From contig CP020563.1 in the NCBI GenBank assembly GCA_002082585.1, forward strand, positions 2,908,001 through 2,972,000: a DNA stretch of 64,000 bases, given 5' to 3'. The stretch comes from Kitasatospora albolonga (GTDB taxonomy: Bacteria; Actinomycetota; Actinomycetes; Streptomycetales; Streptomycetaceae). The notes under the pieces were generated by a model, which saw only the letters and a list, made by a program, of their open reading frames with translations, was not told the DNA's origin and ran no database searches. The translations under genes were made by a program, and so were the position numbers. This document shows, piece by piece, positions 17,208-25,815 of the stretch (positions within the stretch are counted from its first letter, which is position 1; every line of letters begins with the position of its first letter).

Positions 17208-18023
17208 ATGACGGCCGAAGGCAGGGCACCGGAGGGCGAAGCCCTGGTCGGCGGCATGGTGAACGCGGGCGCGGTCTTCCGCCGCGGTGCTCTGGTGGAA
17301 CGCCCGGCACCGCCCACCGCGCGCGCCCTCCACGCTCATCTCCTCGCGCTCGGAGAGCACGGGTTCGACGGGGCTCCGACGCCGGTACGGCTCACCGGGG
17401 ACGGCCGCGAGCAGCTGACCTTCCTCCCCGGCGATGTCGCCCTGCCGCCGTTCCCGGCCTGGGCGATGACCGAGAACGCGCTGCGATCAGTAGGCAGTCT
17501 GCTGCGGCGCCTGCACGAGGCGAGCGCGCGCATCCCGGTGGAGCCGGGCGTCGAGTGGCCCCGGTCCCTGGCCGATCCGGCGGGCGGGACGCTGCTGTGC
17601 CACAACGACGTGTGCCCGGACAACGTCGTCTTCCGCGACGGCCGCGCCGCGGCCCTGATCGATTTCGACCTGGCCGCCCCCGGCCGGCCGCTGTGGGATG
17701 TCGCCATGGCCGCCCGCTACTGGGTTCCGATGGTCGACCCCGTGTCCGCGTCGGCGCTCCACCCCGCAGGGCTGGACGCCCCGACGCGCCTGCGCGTCCT
17801 CGCCGACGGCTACGGCCTCTCCCCGCAGGAGCGCGCCGAACTCCCCGGCGTCATAGAACAGGCCACCGCGACCTGCCGGGCCTTCGTCGCCGGGCGGGTG
17901 GCCGACGGTGACCCCGTCTACACCGAGGCGCTGACCGAGCACGGCGGCTGGCAGCGGTGGGACCGCGCCCAGAAGTGGCTGGCGGCTCACCACGACGTGT
18001 TCACCGCCGCCCTGCTGGACTGA
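17208..18023 (+). CDS. Aminoglycoside-phosphotransferase-like small-molecule kinase
   Basis: This 271-residue APH/choline-kinase-fold protein has the catalytic loop LCHNDVCPDNVVF (His132, Asp134, Asn139) and the metal-binding segment ALIDFDLAAPGRPLWD (Asp152, Asp154). The order and spacing match APH family members that act on diverse alcohol or amino sugar substrates. I chose the ATG at 17208 over a GTG at 17199 because a -10 element lies 8 nt upstream, which suggests a leaderless transcript. The substrate is unknown and resistance should not be assumed. Confidence 0.8.
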   Translation: MTAEGRAPEGEALVGGMVNAGAVFRRGALVERPAPPTARALHAHLLALGEHGFDGAPTPVRLTGDGREQLTFLPGDVALPPFPAWAMTENALRSVGSLLRRLHEASARIPVEPGVEWPRSLADPAGGTLLCHNDVCPDNVVFRDGRAAALIDFDLAAPGRPLWDVAMAARYWVPMVDPVSASALHPAGLDAPTRLRVLADGYGLSPQERAELPGVIEQATATCRAFVAGRVADGDPVYTEALTEHGGWQRWDRAQKWLAAHHDVFTAALLD

Positions 18024-18068
18024 CCTGGACCGCAACGGACTTACGGGCCTGGCGGCCGGGGAACGGCC

Positions 18069-18629
18069 TCAGGCTCCGTAGCCGGGCCGCTCCGCCGTCA
18101 CCTCCGCCCACACCGTCTTCCCGATCGGGTCCCGGGGCTCCCACCCCCACCGCGTCGCCAGGGACGCCACCAGGCACAGCCCACGCCCCGACTCCTGGTC
18201 GTCCGGGGGCAGGACCGGGTGCTCGGGTGTCCGGACGAGGAGGGCGTCCGAGACCTCGATACGGAAGCGGCTCGCGGGCCCCTCGTAGTTGACCCGTACG
18301 AAGAAGTCCCGCCCCCGGAGCTTCCCGTGGCACACCGCGTTGGCGGCCAGCTCCCCCACCACCAGGGCCACCGTGCACGAGGCGTCCGACATCGGCCCGA
18401 ACCCCCAGTGCCCCAGCTGCTTCACCACGGCGAGGCGTGCCAGCCGGGCGCCCCGGGGCGTGGAGGGGAACTGCCGGGACAGCGAGCCGTACCCGCTCTC
18501 CGTCAGCTCGAAGGTGTGCGGGGCAGGCCCCCGCCGCTCCCGGCGGCCGCCGGTCCCCGTCGCCGCAGCCGTCGCCCTCGCACCCGGCGTCCCCGTGCTC
18601 GGCGTCCTCTTGCCCGTCATCCTGGCCAT
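18069..18629 (-). CDS. Anti-sigma-type ATP-binding protein (RsbW/SpoIIAB-like HATPase)
   Basis: This 186-residue protein has a GHKL ATPase core. The N box is ALVVGELAANAVCHGK, the G1 area is RIEVSDALLV, and the G2 box is ESGRGLCLVASLATRWG. Small stand-alone HATPases of this kind are abundant in Streptomyces and often sit next to WhiJ-type XRE and DUF397 genes, as here. The neighbouring XRE gene is divergent, with 137 bp between. The basic N-terminal 35 residues are low complexity. The start is either the ATG at 18629 or the ATG three codons further in. The partner sigma factor or anti-anti-sigma factor is not visible. Confidence 0.85.
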   Translation of the reverse strand: MARMTGKRTPSTGTPGARATAAATGTGGRRERRGPAPHTFELTESGYGSLSRQFPSTPRGARLARLAVVKQLGHWGFGPMSDASCTVALVVGELAANAVCHGKLRGRDFFVRVNYEGPASRFRIEVSDALLVRTPEHPVLPPDDQESGRGLCLVASLATRWGWEPRDPIGKTVWAEVTAERPGYGA

Positions 18630-18766
18630 CCGCTCACTCGACTCTCCTCATGTCACCCACATGTGCGGGTTCCATGACGTTCCGTACTCAAGAGTCGGCC
18701 GCGCGCCCTAGCCTCGGAAGGTGACAGCGCCTTACCCCGCAGGCCGTAAGGAACGGAAGTAACGCC

Positions 18767-19711
18767 GTGGCCAAAGCACTTGACCCGCAATCCTCGATGG
18801 CCGCCCTCTTCGGCACCCGCGTGCGCAAGCTCCGCAAGGCGGCCGGACTCACCCAGACCGAGGTCGGCTTCCTCACCCATGTGGTCGGCAGCCGCATCAA
18901 CCAGGTCGAACGCGCGACCGGCGCGAAGCCGACCCTGGAGCTGACCCGGTCCCTGGACAAGGTGCTGATGGCGGACGACTTACTGATCGACCTCTGGCCG
19001 TACGTGTACCGGGAGGCGTATCCGGACTGGTCGCAGGCGTTCATCGCCTACTCCGCCCGCGCGGCGGTGATCCGCGAGTACTCCTCCCATGCCGTACCGG
19101 GCCTGCTGCAAACTCCCGAGTACGCACGGGCCCTGCTGAGCATGGGCCACTCACTGCGGGACGCCGAGCACTTGGAGGAGCGCGTCGCGGCACGGCTTGA
19201 GCGCCAGAACCGGCTCACCGGTCCGGACCGGCCCCATCTGTGGATCATCCTCGACGAGGCCGTGCTCCGGCGGCCGGTGGGAGGAGCGGCGGTGATGCGC
19301 GGGCAGTTGGAGAAGCTGCTCAGGATGGCGGAGGAGCCCAACATCACCGTTCAGGTACTGCCGTTCGACCAGGGCGCGCACGGCGCGCTGGCCGGTTCCC
19401 TCTCCCTGCTGGTGATGCCGGACGGCACCCAGATCGCCTACACGGAAGGGGCGCACAACGGCCAGTTGACCGAGGAACCGGACGAGGTCGAGCAGTTCGC
19501 TCTGACTTACGATCAGCTCAGGGCGATGGCACTGCCACCCCTGATGTCGCTCGACCTGATCCGATCCGTGCTGGAGGTTAATTACCGTGCAGCGAGCATC
19601 CCGTCCCGATCTGACCGCCGCCGCCTGGCGCAGCAGCAGCTACAGCAACGAGGAGGGCGGCAACTGCGTGCAGGTGGCCGACGGATTCCCCGGCGTCGTC
19701 CCCGTCCGTGA
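18767..19711 (+). CDS. WhiJ-like XRE regulator with DUF5753 domain; contains a TTA codon
   Basis: This 314-residue protein has an N-terminal helix-turn-helix (about 15-65, VRKLRKAAGLTQTEVGFLT) and the DUF5753 region, including SHAVPGLLQTPEYARALL and ITVQVLPFDQGAHGALAGS. The family regulates development and secondary metabolism with DUF397 partners. The GTG at 18767 follows AAGGAACGGAAG. Leu at 18980-18982 is a TTA codon, so translation should depend on the rare bldA tRNA. The last 41 codons overlap the DUF397 gene in another frame, and that tail (Arg/Gln-rich) is longer than usual for the family. Confidence 0.88.
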   Translation: MAKALDPQSSMAALFGTRVRKLRKAAGLTQTEVGFLTHVVGSRINQVERATGAKPTLELTRSLDKVLMADDLLIDLWPYVYREAYPDWSQAFIAYSARAAVIREYSSHAVPGLLQTPEYARALLSMGHSLRDAEHLEERVAARLERQNRLTGPDRPHLWIILDEAVLRRPVGGAAVMRGQLEKLLRMAEEPNITVQVLPFDQGAHGALAGSLSLLVMPDGTQIAYTEGAHNGQLTEEPDEVEQFALTYDQLRAMALPPLMSLDLIRSVLEVNYRAASIPSRSDRRRLAQQQLQQRGGRQLRAGGRRIPRRRPRP

Positions 19712-19793
19712 CAGCAAGAACCCCGACGGCCCGGCGCTGGTCCTCCCCGCCACGGCCTGGACCGCGTTCATCAGCGGGATCGTCACCCGCTGA
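19587..19793 (+). CDS. DUF397 protein, partner of the WhiJ-like regulator
   Basis: This 68-residue protein has the DUF397 pattern: DLTAAAWRSSSYSNEEGGNC, then VQVADGFPGVVPVRDSKNPD and FISGIV. The GTG at 19587 is preceded by GGAGG at good spacing, within the 3' end of the XRE gene, giving a 125-bp out-of-frame overlap. DUF397 proteins are small partners of XRE-DUF5753 regulators and may antagonise them. The set ATPase/XRE/DUF397 is one of the many WhiJ-type loci of Streptomyces. Confidence 0.88.
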   Translation: MQRASRPDLTAAAWRSSSYSNEEGGNCVQVADGFPGVVPVRDSKNPDGPALVLPATAWTAFISGIVTR

Positions 19794-19890
19794 CCGCCGC
19801 TCGCCGAGCGCTCCGGTCCGGGATGTGTCCGCGGCCGGGCGCTGGCAAGCTGATGTGCGACCATGCGGAATCGTCTACGGGAGGTGGATC

Positions 19891-20547
19891 ATGGTCGACA
19901 GATTTACGGACGGGCTCCTGACGCCCACCGAGACGTCCTCGTACCTGGAGATCCCGTATTCGACGCTCACGAGCTGGCTGAACGGAAAGGCCGCCGGAGC
20001 CCCGCTGGTCCACGCCGTCGAACCCACGCGCAAAGGGCAGCCGTCGGTCCCCTTCATCGCGGTGGCCGAAGCCCACGTCCTGCGCTCCCTGCGCACGCTC
20101 GGCCTGCGGATGAGCGAGATCAGAGAAGCTGCGGCAGCCGTACGGGACGCCTTCGACACTCCGTACGGTCTCGTCTCGAAGCGCATCGCCACGGACGGCG
20201 TGGACATCTTCGTCGAGCACGGCCTCGGCGACCTGCGCAGGGCCAGAGACGGACAGGCGCCGATCCAGGAGGTCGTGGCCCAGTACCTCCGCTATCTGAC
20301 CTGGGAGGCGGACGACGACTTCCCGTCCAGCCTCCAGCTGAGCCAGTACGGGGAGACCGTGCCCGTCGTGATCGATCCGCGTTTCGGACGCGGGCTGCCC
20401 GTGGTCGCGGCCAATCGTGTCCCGGTCCAGGCCATCACCGACCTGTGGGAAGCCGGAGAGACCGTCGAGGACATCGCGTACGACTTCGATATGACCCCGG
20501 AGCAGGTGGGCACTCTCTGCGAAGCCGTGGTGAAGCTTGCCGCCTGA
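19891..20547 (+). CDS. DUF433-type antitoxin with N-terminal HTH
   Basis: This 218-residue protein has an N-terminal MerR/HTH-like segment (LTPTETSSYLEIPYSTLTSW) and a C-terminal DUF433 part (VVAANRVPVQAITDLWEAGE, then TVEDIAYDFDMTPEQVGTLC). DUF433 proteins often act as antitoxins for PIN-like nucleases. GGGAGGTGG lies just before the ATG at 19891. It overlaps the next gene by 11 bp, typical of toxin-antitoxin pairs, and the longer than usual N-terminus may give autoregulation by DNA binding. Confidence 0.75.
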   Translation: MVDRFTDGLLTPTETSSYLEIPYSTLTSWLNGKAAGAPLVHAVEPTRKGQPSVPFIAVAEAHVLRSLRTLGLRMSEIREAAAAVRDAFDTPYGLVSKRIATDGVDIFVEHGLGDLRRARDGQAPIQEVVAQYLRYLTWEADDDFPSSLQLSQYGETVPVVIDPRFGRGLPVVAANRVPVQAITDLWEAGETVEDIAYDFDMTPEQVGTLCEAVVKLAA

Positions 20548-20926
20548 ATTCTTCCTCGACCGCAACCTCGGGCGTCGCGTGGCCGACGGGCTGCGGGAAC
20601 GCGGATGGATCGTCCACCACATCGGGGACGCGTTTCCGGAGGACGGACAGCGCATCGCGGACGAGGAGTGGATCGACCACGGCCTTCGCCGGGCTTGGGT
20701 TCCCCTGCCCAAGGACGGCCGCATCAAGACCCGTGACGCCGAGATTCAGCCTGTCCTGGACCACAAAGCCGTCTTCTTCTACCTCGACAACCAGCAGCTG
20801 CCCAGCATCCAGATGGTCGAACGGCTCGACACTCACCGCACGGCGATCCACCAGGCGATCGAGAAGGGCGGCCCGTCCGCGTACGCCGTCCGGCACGATC
20901 GCATCGAACGCACCTGGCCGCCGTAG
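20537..20926 (+). CDS. PIN-like toxin (Mut7-C/VapC45-type fold)
   Basis: This 129-residue protein begins with FFLDRNLGRRVADGLRERGW, in which the first Asp matches a PIN-like acidic site. It continues with HHIGDAFPEDGQRIADEEWI and VPLPKDGRIKTRDAE, the layout of PIN-like nucleases paired with DUF433 proteins. The only possible start is the TTG at 20537, because an in-frame TGA lies two codons upstream. It overlaps the antitoxin stop by 11 bp. A weak TTG start would keep toxin below antitoxin. The pairing with DUF433 supports an RNase toxin role; activity is inferred. Confidence 0.7.
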   Translation: MPPEFFLDRNLGRRVADGLRERGWIVHHIGDAFPEDGQRIADEEWIDHGLRRAWVPLPKDGRIKTRDAEIQPVLDHKAVFFYLDNQQLPSIQMVERLDTHRTAIHQAIEKGGPSAYAVRHDRIERTWPP

Positions 20927-20948
20927 CCCCGCCGGACCTCAGTCCCCC

Positions 20949-21848
20949 TCAGTCCTCCCCCGCCCCCGCCGTCACCCGCCCCGTCAGCGCCGCGAGCGAG
21001 CTGCGGACGTGCGCCATGTGCGCCTGGACCTCCTCGCGGCCCTCTTCGTGCTCCCGCAGTACGCGCTCGGTCTCGCGGACGATCCGCTCCTCGCGCACCC
21101 GGGCCTCCGACAGGATCTCGGCCGCTCGCGCCTCCGCGTCCTCCTGGCCGTGCCGGGCCGCCTCTTCCGTCTCCGCCAGGCCGCGGGCCGCCTCCGCGAG
21201 GAGTGCCTCCGCCCGCTCGGTCAGCTCCGTGTGGCGCGCCTCCAACTCCGCTTCGGCGGCGGCGATTTGGGCTTCGGTGGCCTTGAGGCGTTCGGCGTGC
21301 TCCTGCTCCTGGTGGGCCAGCACGCTCTCCGTACGGCTCCGGGTCTGCGCCATCGCGGCCTCCGCCGCCCCGCGCACCTCCCCGGCCTCCTCACGGGCCG
21401 CCGCGAGCACCCCCTCCGCCTCCCGGACCGCCTCCGCGACCCGCTCCTCGGCGGCCGCCACGGCAGCGGCCCGTACCGCGTCCGCCGCCTCCTTCGCCGC
21501 GTCCGCCAACGCCCGGGCCTCGGCGTCGGCCGCGTCCGCCAGCTCCTGGGCCGCCGCCACCGCGTCCGCCCGCAGCGACTCCGCCTGCTCCCGCGCCAGC
21601 CCCAGAATCCGCTGGGCCCGCTCCCCCAGCTCCGCGTAGTCCTGCGGGGGCAGCGCCGCCGCGGTCTCCGTCAGCCGGGCCGCCTCCGCCGCCAGCTCCT
21701 GCGCCAGCCGCTCCAGCCGTACGACCTCCGCGAGCGCCGTGTCCCGCTCGGCCGTCCGGGCCGCCACCGCCCGGTCCACCTGCTCCGGACGGTAACCACG
21801 CCCCCGTACGCCGACGACGTCGAACGCGGACACCGGTCCAGTACTCAT
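20949..21848 (-). CDS. DivIVA-like coiled-coil cytoskeletal protein
   Basis: This 299-residue protein starts with the DivIVA lipid-binding type segment FDVVGVRGRGYRPEQVDRAV and then forms nearly continuous coiled coil rich in Ala, Glu and Arg (residues 30-290). Streptomyces has several such proteins (DivIVA, Scy, FilP families) in polar growth. It is often mislabelled 'cellulose-binding protein'. The ATG at 21848 has GAGAGG nine bases upstream. It is transcribed toward the TA pair and away from the toxin/immunity locus. Which subfamily it belongs to cannot be decided here. Confidence 0.8.
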   Translation of the reverse strand: MSTGPVSAFDVVGVRGRGYRPEQVDRAVAARTAERDTALAEVVRLERLAQELAAEAARLTETAAALPPQDYAELGERAQRILGLAREQAESLRADAVAAAQELADAADAEARALADAAKEAADAVRAAAVAAAEERVAEAVREAEGVLAAAREEAGEVRGAAEAAMAQTRSRTESVLAHQEQEHAERLKATEAQIAAAEAELEARHTELTERAEALLAEAARGLAETEEAARHGQEDAEARAAEILSEARVREERIVRETERVLREHEEGREEVQAHMAHVRSSLAALTGRVTAGAGED

Positions 21849-22075
21849 CGCTGAAGCCTCTCTCCGACATACCGACATACCGACACACGGGCGCACGCGG
21901 GTCCCCGCGATACGCCAAGGATGCGGCAATTGGTGCCGGAAGTCGGAATCGATCAGGCGCTTTCAGGACGGAAAGCGACCGGCGTCACACACCCACGAGC
22001 GCCCGTAACGTGGCGAGGCACCCGATCCGTCCGGACCGGGTGCCTCGTACAACGCTTATCGGCCAAAGGTACGGA

Positions 22076-24841
22076 TCAGAGCAGACCGTCCCACATCTGC
22101 TCCAGCAGCACCGACCACCAGCTCTCCGGCGACGCCAGCGCCGCCGGGTCCAGCGCCACCAGCTGCGCCTGAAAATCGACGGTCCAGCGCCCCGCCTGCT
22201 CCGGCGTCAGCCCGAACCGCAGCCGCCACATCCGGCCCAGCAGCGCCATCGACCGCACGAACTCCGGCAGCCCCGTGTTCACGAACTGCGGCGCCACCGG
22301 CTGACCGCCCGGACCCGCCTCCACCGGCACGGCCACGATGTTCGCCGTCCCGTACTGGACACAGATCGCCCGCCCGAAGTCCGTACCCATCACCAGGTAC
22401 GCCCCCGCGTCCGGCGCCGCCTGCACCTGCCGCTGCGCCGCCACCTCACCGAGCGTCGGCACCACCGGCTGCCCCGGCTGCGCCCAGAAGAACGGCCCGA
22501 AGTCGGCGGGCAGCCCCGCCCACACCAGCGTCCGCGCGACGACCTCCGGCACCCCCTGACGGGACACCGCACGCTGGTCGAAGCGGAGAATCCCCTGCGG
22601 ACCGAACGCCTGGAGCAGCTCCTCGGCCACCGCCTCGGGCGGCAGCGCAGGCGCCGGAGGCATCTGCGGCAGCGGCGCCCGCACCGGAGCAGGCCGCGCC
22701 GGACCGTCCGCCACCTGGTGCAGCTCGCCCTGGTGGGTGAGCAGATGCCGCATGCCCTGCTGACGGCTCGCGTGATCGGCGCCGTACGGAGCCACGCTGG
22801 TGATCCGCACCTGCGGCCAGGTCTCCCGGATCATCCGGGCGCAGTACCCGCCCGGCAGCTCGCACGACTCCAGCTCCGTATGCAGCTCGATCACCTGCTG
22901 CGGCGGCACGTTCATCGCCCGCAGCTCGTGCAGCATCTGCCACTCGGGGTGCGGGGTCCCCGGCGCCGAACGCCGGATCAGCTGCTGCTCACTGCCGTCC
23001 GGCGCCCGGAACCGCAGCACCGCCTGGTAGCCGGGCCCCACGGTCGGCAGACCGCCCGGCTGTTGCGGATAGCCGTACGCCGGGGGCGGCGGGGTGTGCG
23101 TACCGGGAGGCGGCGGTACGGGGCCGGGGGCGCCGCCCTGCGGAACCCCGGGCGGACCGGGCGGACCAGGGGGGCCCGGCGGGCCGGGGACCGGGATCGG
23201 GCCGGAGTTCGCGAACATCGTCTCGGCGTGGTGCACCCCGGCACCCGGAGGCGGCGTGGAACCGGGAGGACCGGGAGGACCGGGCGGGCCGGGGGGCTGC
23301 GGGGCACCGGGCACACCGGGAGGACCCGGGGGCAGCGGAGCACCCGGAACCCCGGGCGGGCCCGGCGGGCGGGGCGCTCCGGGGGCCGGGACGCCCGCGC
23401 CGATGCTGCTCCCGTCGGCGAACATCGTCTCCGCGTGGTGGACCCCGCCACCCGGAGGCGGCGTCGAGCCCGGCGGCGGACCGGGCGGACCGGGCGGGGG
23501 CGTGGCGCCCGGCGGGGGCGGCGGGCCGAGCTGGGAGACGAGCTGCGTCGGGATGTACCCGCCCGCCGGAGCGCCGGGCGCACCCGGGCCGGAGGGGGGC
23601 GGCGGCGTCGCACCGGGGCGTACGCCGGGGATGCCGGGCGCACCGGGCGGCGGCGGGGTCGTCGAACCGCCCCCACGCGTCCCGCGCGGCGGCACCACGG
23701 CCTTGCTGGTGGCCGCGTCCGCGATGTCACCGGCCCCGTCCTGCGGGCCCTGGTCGGGCCGGAGCGTGGGGGCCACCTGCGTACGCGGCAGCTGGCTGCC
23801 CCCCGACATCAGCGCGGTGGGCGCCTCCGCCGACACCACCGGGGGCGGGGCCTCCTCGTCGTCCGTCCCCGAGAGCGGCGGCGCGAACACCGTCGCGGGC
23901 AGCGGAACGGCCCCGTCGTCGGAGTCGGCGGAGTTGGTGTCCGTACCGGCCCAGGGCGTCGCCCCGGCGGGTACGCCGTCGGAAGCCGTGGGCTCGTAGT
24001 CCCCACCGGCACCGCCAGCACCACCGGCACCGCCAGCACCACTGGCACTGCCCACGCTGCCGCCCGCTGCGGGCCAGGCGGGCGAGGAGCCACCGGGCGG
24101 ACCGGGCGGCGGCGGAGGCGTGGCATCGGCAGGCCGGCGATCAGCGGGGGTATCGGCCGGGGCGTCAGCGGGCGTCCCGCTCGGCTCGGAGTCCGATGCA
24201 GATGCCGATGCGGGGGCGTCGTCGGCGGCAGGCGCCGGGGTCGGGATCGGCGTCGGGCCGGACGGGGAAGCAGAGGCAGGAGCAGCTCCCTGCCCCTGGC
24301 CCTGTCCCGATTCAGATTCCGGTTCCGGTTCCGGTTCCGGTTCCGCAGCAGGCGTGGACACGGACTCAGGCGCGGAGTCCTCCGACGCCGACGAACCGGC
24401 TGCGGCAGCCGCGGCAGCCGCAGCCGCCTCCCGCCGCTCCGCACGGTGATCCGGAATCCCCAGCTTGTCCGCCGCCTCCTGGAGCCACTCCGGCGGCGTC
24501 AGCAGGAACGACGTCTGGTTCAGATCCACCCGCTGCGGCGGCTCCGGAGCGGCGGGGGCCTGCGCACCCGACGGAGTCCCGTACTCCTCCTCGTACCGCC
24601 GGATCACCTCACCCACCGGCAGCCCCGGCCACAGCGTCGCCTCACCGCTGTCCCGGGCGATCACCAGCCGCTGACGGCCGCCGTCCGAGACCGGGCCCTC
24701 CGCCCGGTCCTCGGCCCACACCACGAAACCCAGCTCGAACTCACGTACCCGGACCTCACGGTGCTGGTACGCGGGCACGTCACCGTTGACCCACTCGTCC
24801 GCCCGCTCCTGCGCCTGCGCGAAAGTCACCACCGCGCTCAC
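22076..24841 (-). CDS. Imm35-like / Pro-rich / deaminase-like / SUKH-4 multidomain protein
   Basis: This 921-residue protein has four parts. Residues 1-85 resemble Imm35/YrhB immunity domains (LVIARDSGEATLWPGLPVGE). Residues about 120-630 are low complexity, with a Glu-Pro run, Gly-Pro-Pro collagen-like stretches, and the phrase GVHHAETMFA twice. Residues about 650-740 look like an XOO_2897-type deaminase (HPEWQMLHELRAMN, then ELHTELESCELPGGYC, i.e. HxE and C-x6-C). The last 200 residues are SUKH-4 (FGRAICVQYGTANIVAVPVE, FVNTGLPEFVRSM). It starts with a GTG at 24841 overlapping the stop of the WHH/SUKH-1 gene by 4 nt; a second GTG four codons on is also possible. There is no signal peptide or membrane helix. 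Confidence 0.75.
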   Translation of the reverse strand: MSAVVTFAQAQERADEWVNGDVPAYQHREVRVREFELGFVVWAEDRAEGPVSDGGRQRLVIARDSGEATLWPGLPVGEVIRRYEEEYGTPSGAQAPAAPEPPQRVDLNQTSFLLTPPEWLQEAADKLGIPDHRAERREAAAAAAAAAAGSSASEDSAPESVSTPAAEPEPEPEPESESGQGQGQGAAPASASPSGPTPIPTPAPAADDAPASASASDSEPSGTPADAPADTPADRRPADATPPPPPGPPGGSSPAWPAAGGSVGSASGAGGAGGAGGAGGDYEPTASDGVPAGATPWAGTDTNSADSDDGAVPLPATVFAPPLSGTDDEEAPPPVVSAEAPTALMSGGSQLPRTQVAPTLRPDQGPQDGAGDIADAATSKAVVPPRGTRGGGSTTPPPPGAPGIPGVRPGATPPPPSGPGAPGAPAGGYIPTQLVSQLGPPPPPGATPPPGPPGPPPGSTPPPGGGVHHAETMFADGSSIGAGVPAPGAPRPPGPPGVPGAPLPPGPPGVPGAPQPPGPPGPPGPPGSTPPPGAGVHHAETMFANSGPIPVPGPPGPPGPPGPPGVPQGGAPGPVPPPPGTHTPPPPAYGYPQQPGGLPTVGPGYQAVLRFRAPDGSEQQLIRRSAPGTPHPEWQMLHELRAMNVPPQQVIELHTELESCELPGGYCARMIRETWPQVRITSVAPYGADHASRQQGMRHLLTHQGELHQVADGPARPAPVRAPLPQMPPAPALPPEAVAEELLQAFGPQGILRFDQRAVSRQGVPEVVARTLVWAGLPADFGPFFWAQPGQPVVPTLGEVAAQRQVQAAPDAGAYLVMGTDFGRAICVQYGTANIVAVPVEAGPGGQPVAPQFVNTGLPEFVRSMALLGRMWRLRFGLTPEQAGRWTVDFQAQLVALDPAALASPESWWSVLLEQMWDGLL

Positions 24842-25815
24842 CCCTCCACCGGGACGGTGCGCGCGAAGCCACCGTCCACCATCAGGTTCGCCACCGTCTC
24901 CAGCTCCGGCGGGTTGCCCGCCAGCCGCTGGAGGAAGGCGTCGAAGTCCTCGCCGCAGGGCAGCAACAGCCGCTCCACGCGCTCCTGCACGCTCCAGCCG
25001 TCCTGGTCCCGGGCATCGTCGTACGGGCAGAACCACACCGAACCGACGTCCTGCCCGCGCACCTTCACGGCCAGAATCCCGCCCTGGACAAAGGCGACGC
25101 CCAGATAATCCTTGGTGAAGTGGTCCCGCAGACACTTGTTCACATAGACCAGATCGTTCACCCCGGCCTCGTCACGCACCGTAAAGAACGGCTGGTCCAC
25201 CAGCAGCCCCAGTTCGGCGTCCAGCGCGGCCCCCACCGGAGCCGAACCGCCCGCCGCCTTCAGGAAGGAACGGTAGGCGCCCGGCAGCCGGTAACCGAGG
25301 TCCTCCTCGACGCCCTGGATCTGCTGCTCGCTCACCGCGACCGCGCCCTTGGGCAGCCGGAAATGCGCCGGACGCGTCTCCTGCAACGGGCGCGTACCCC
25401 GCCGCTCCAGGTCCACCTCGGTCGTCGCCAGACCCCCGTGGTGCCGCAGCAGCGCCTTCACCTCGACCGGCACCAGCTCCATCCGCCGACCGCCCGCCAC
25501 GTGGTGCCAGGTCCAGCCGTGCGGCGTCGCCACCGCCGGAATCGTGCCCCACAGCTCATGACCGGACGCCGCCATCGCCGCGTTCGCCGACACGTAGTCC
25601 GTCAGCCGCAGCTCGTCGACACCGAAGCCCTGCGGCGGATCGGCGATCTCGGCGGCGGCACGCGCGTACGGCGAGAAATCCGGATGGCCGCTGCCGTCCA
25701 CACGCACACCTCTGGGGTGGCGGGACGCCCGGACCGGGTCCGGGAAGTGCACGACCTGACCGGCGTAGGCCGCGTTCGGTGGCGCGGCTTGCTGCCCGAG
25801 CCGACCTGTCGTCAT
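24838..25815 (-). CDS. WHH-type nuclease domain fused to SUKH-1 (SMI1/KNR4) immunity domain
   Basis: This 325-residue protein has an N-terminal toxin-like domain with DYVSANAAMAASGHELW, then TPHGWTWHHVAGGRRMELVP and HHGG (about 80-145), matching the WHH family of HNH/ENDO VII nucleases. The usual His before the last motif is Lys (VEVKALLRHHGG). Residues about 170-320 are SUKH-1: EEDLGYRLPGAYRSFLKAAG, LGVAFVQGGILAVKVRG, VWFCPYDDA. SUKH proteins neutralise nuclease toxins, so a toxin-immunity fusion is implied. The ATG at 25815 has AGGGGG upstream. It is the first gene of the minus-strand operon, coupled to the SUKH-4 gene by a 4-nt overlap. No secretion signal is seen. Confidence 0.75.
   Translation of the reverse strand: MTTGRLGQQAAPPNAAYAGQVVHFPDPVRASRHPRGVRVDGSGHPDFSPYARAAAEIADPPQGFGVDELRLTDYVSANAAMAASGHELWGTIPAVATPHGWTWHHVAGGRRMELVPVEVKALLRHHGGLATTEVDLERRGTRPLQETRPAHFRLPKGAVAVSEQQIQGVEEDLGYRLPGAYRSFLKAAGGSAPVGAALDAELGLLVDQPFFTVRDEAGVNDLVYVNKCLRDHFTKDYLGVAFVQGGILAVKVRGQDVGSVWFCPYDDARDQDGWSVQERVERLLLPCGEDFDAFLQRLAGNPPELETVANLMVDGGFARTVPVEG

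Noticed and set aside
17208..18023. Aminoglycoside resistance gene
   Set aside because: Only the general APH fold is visible; context gives no resistance link.
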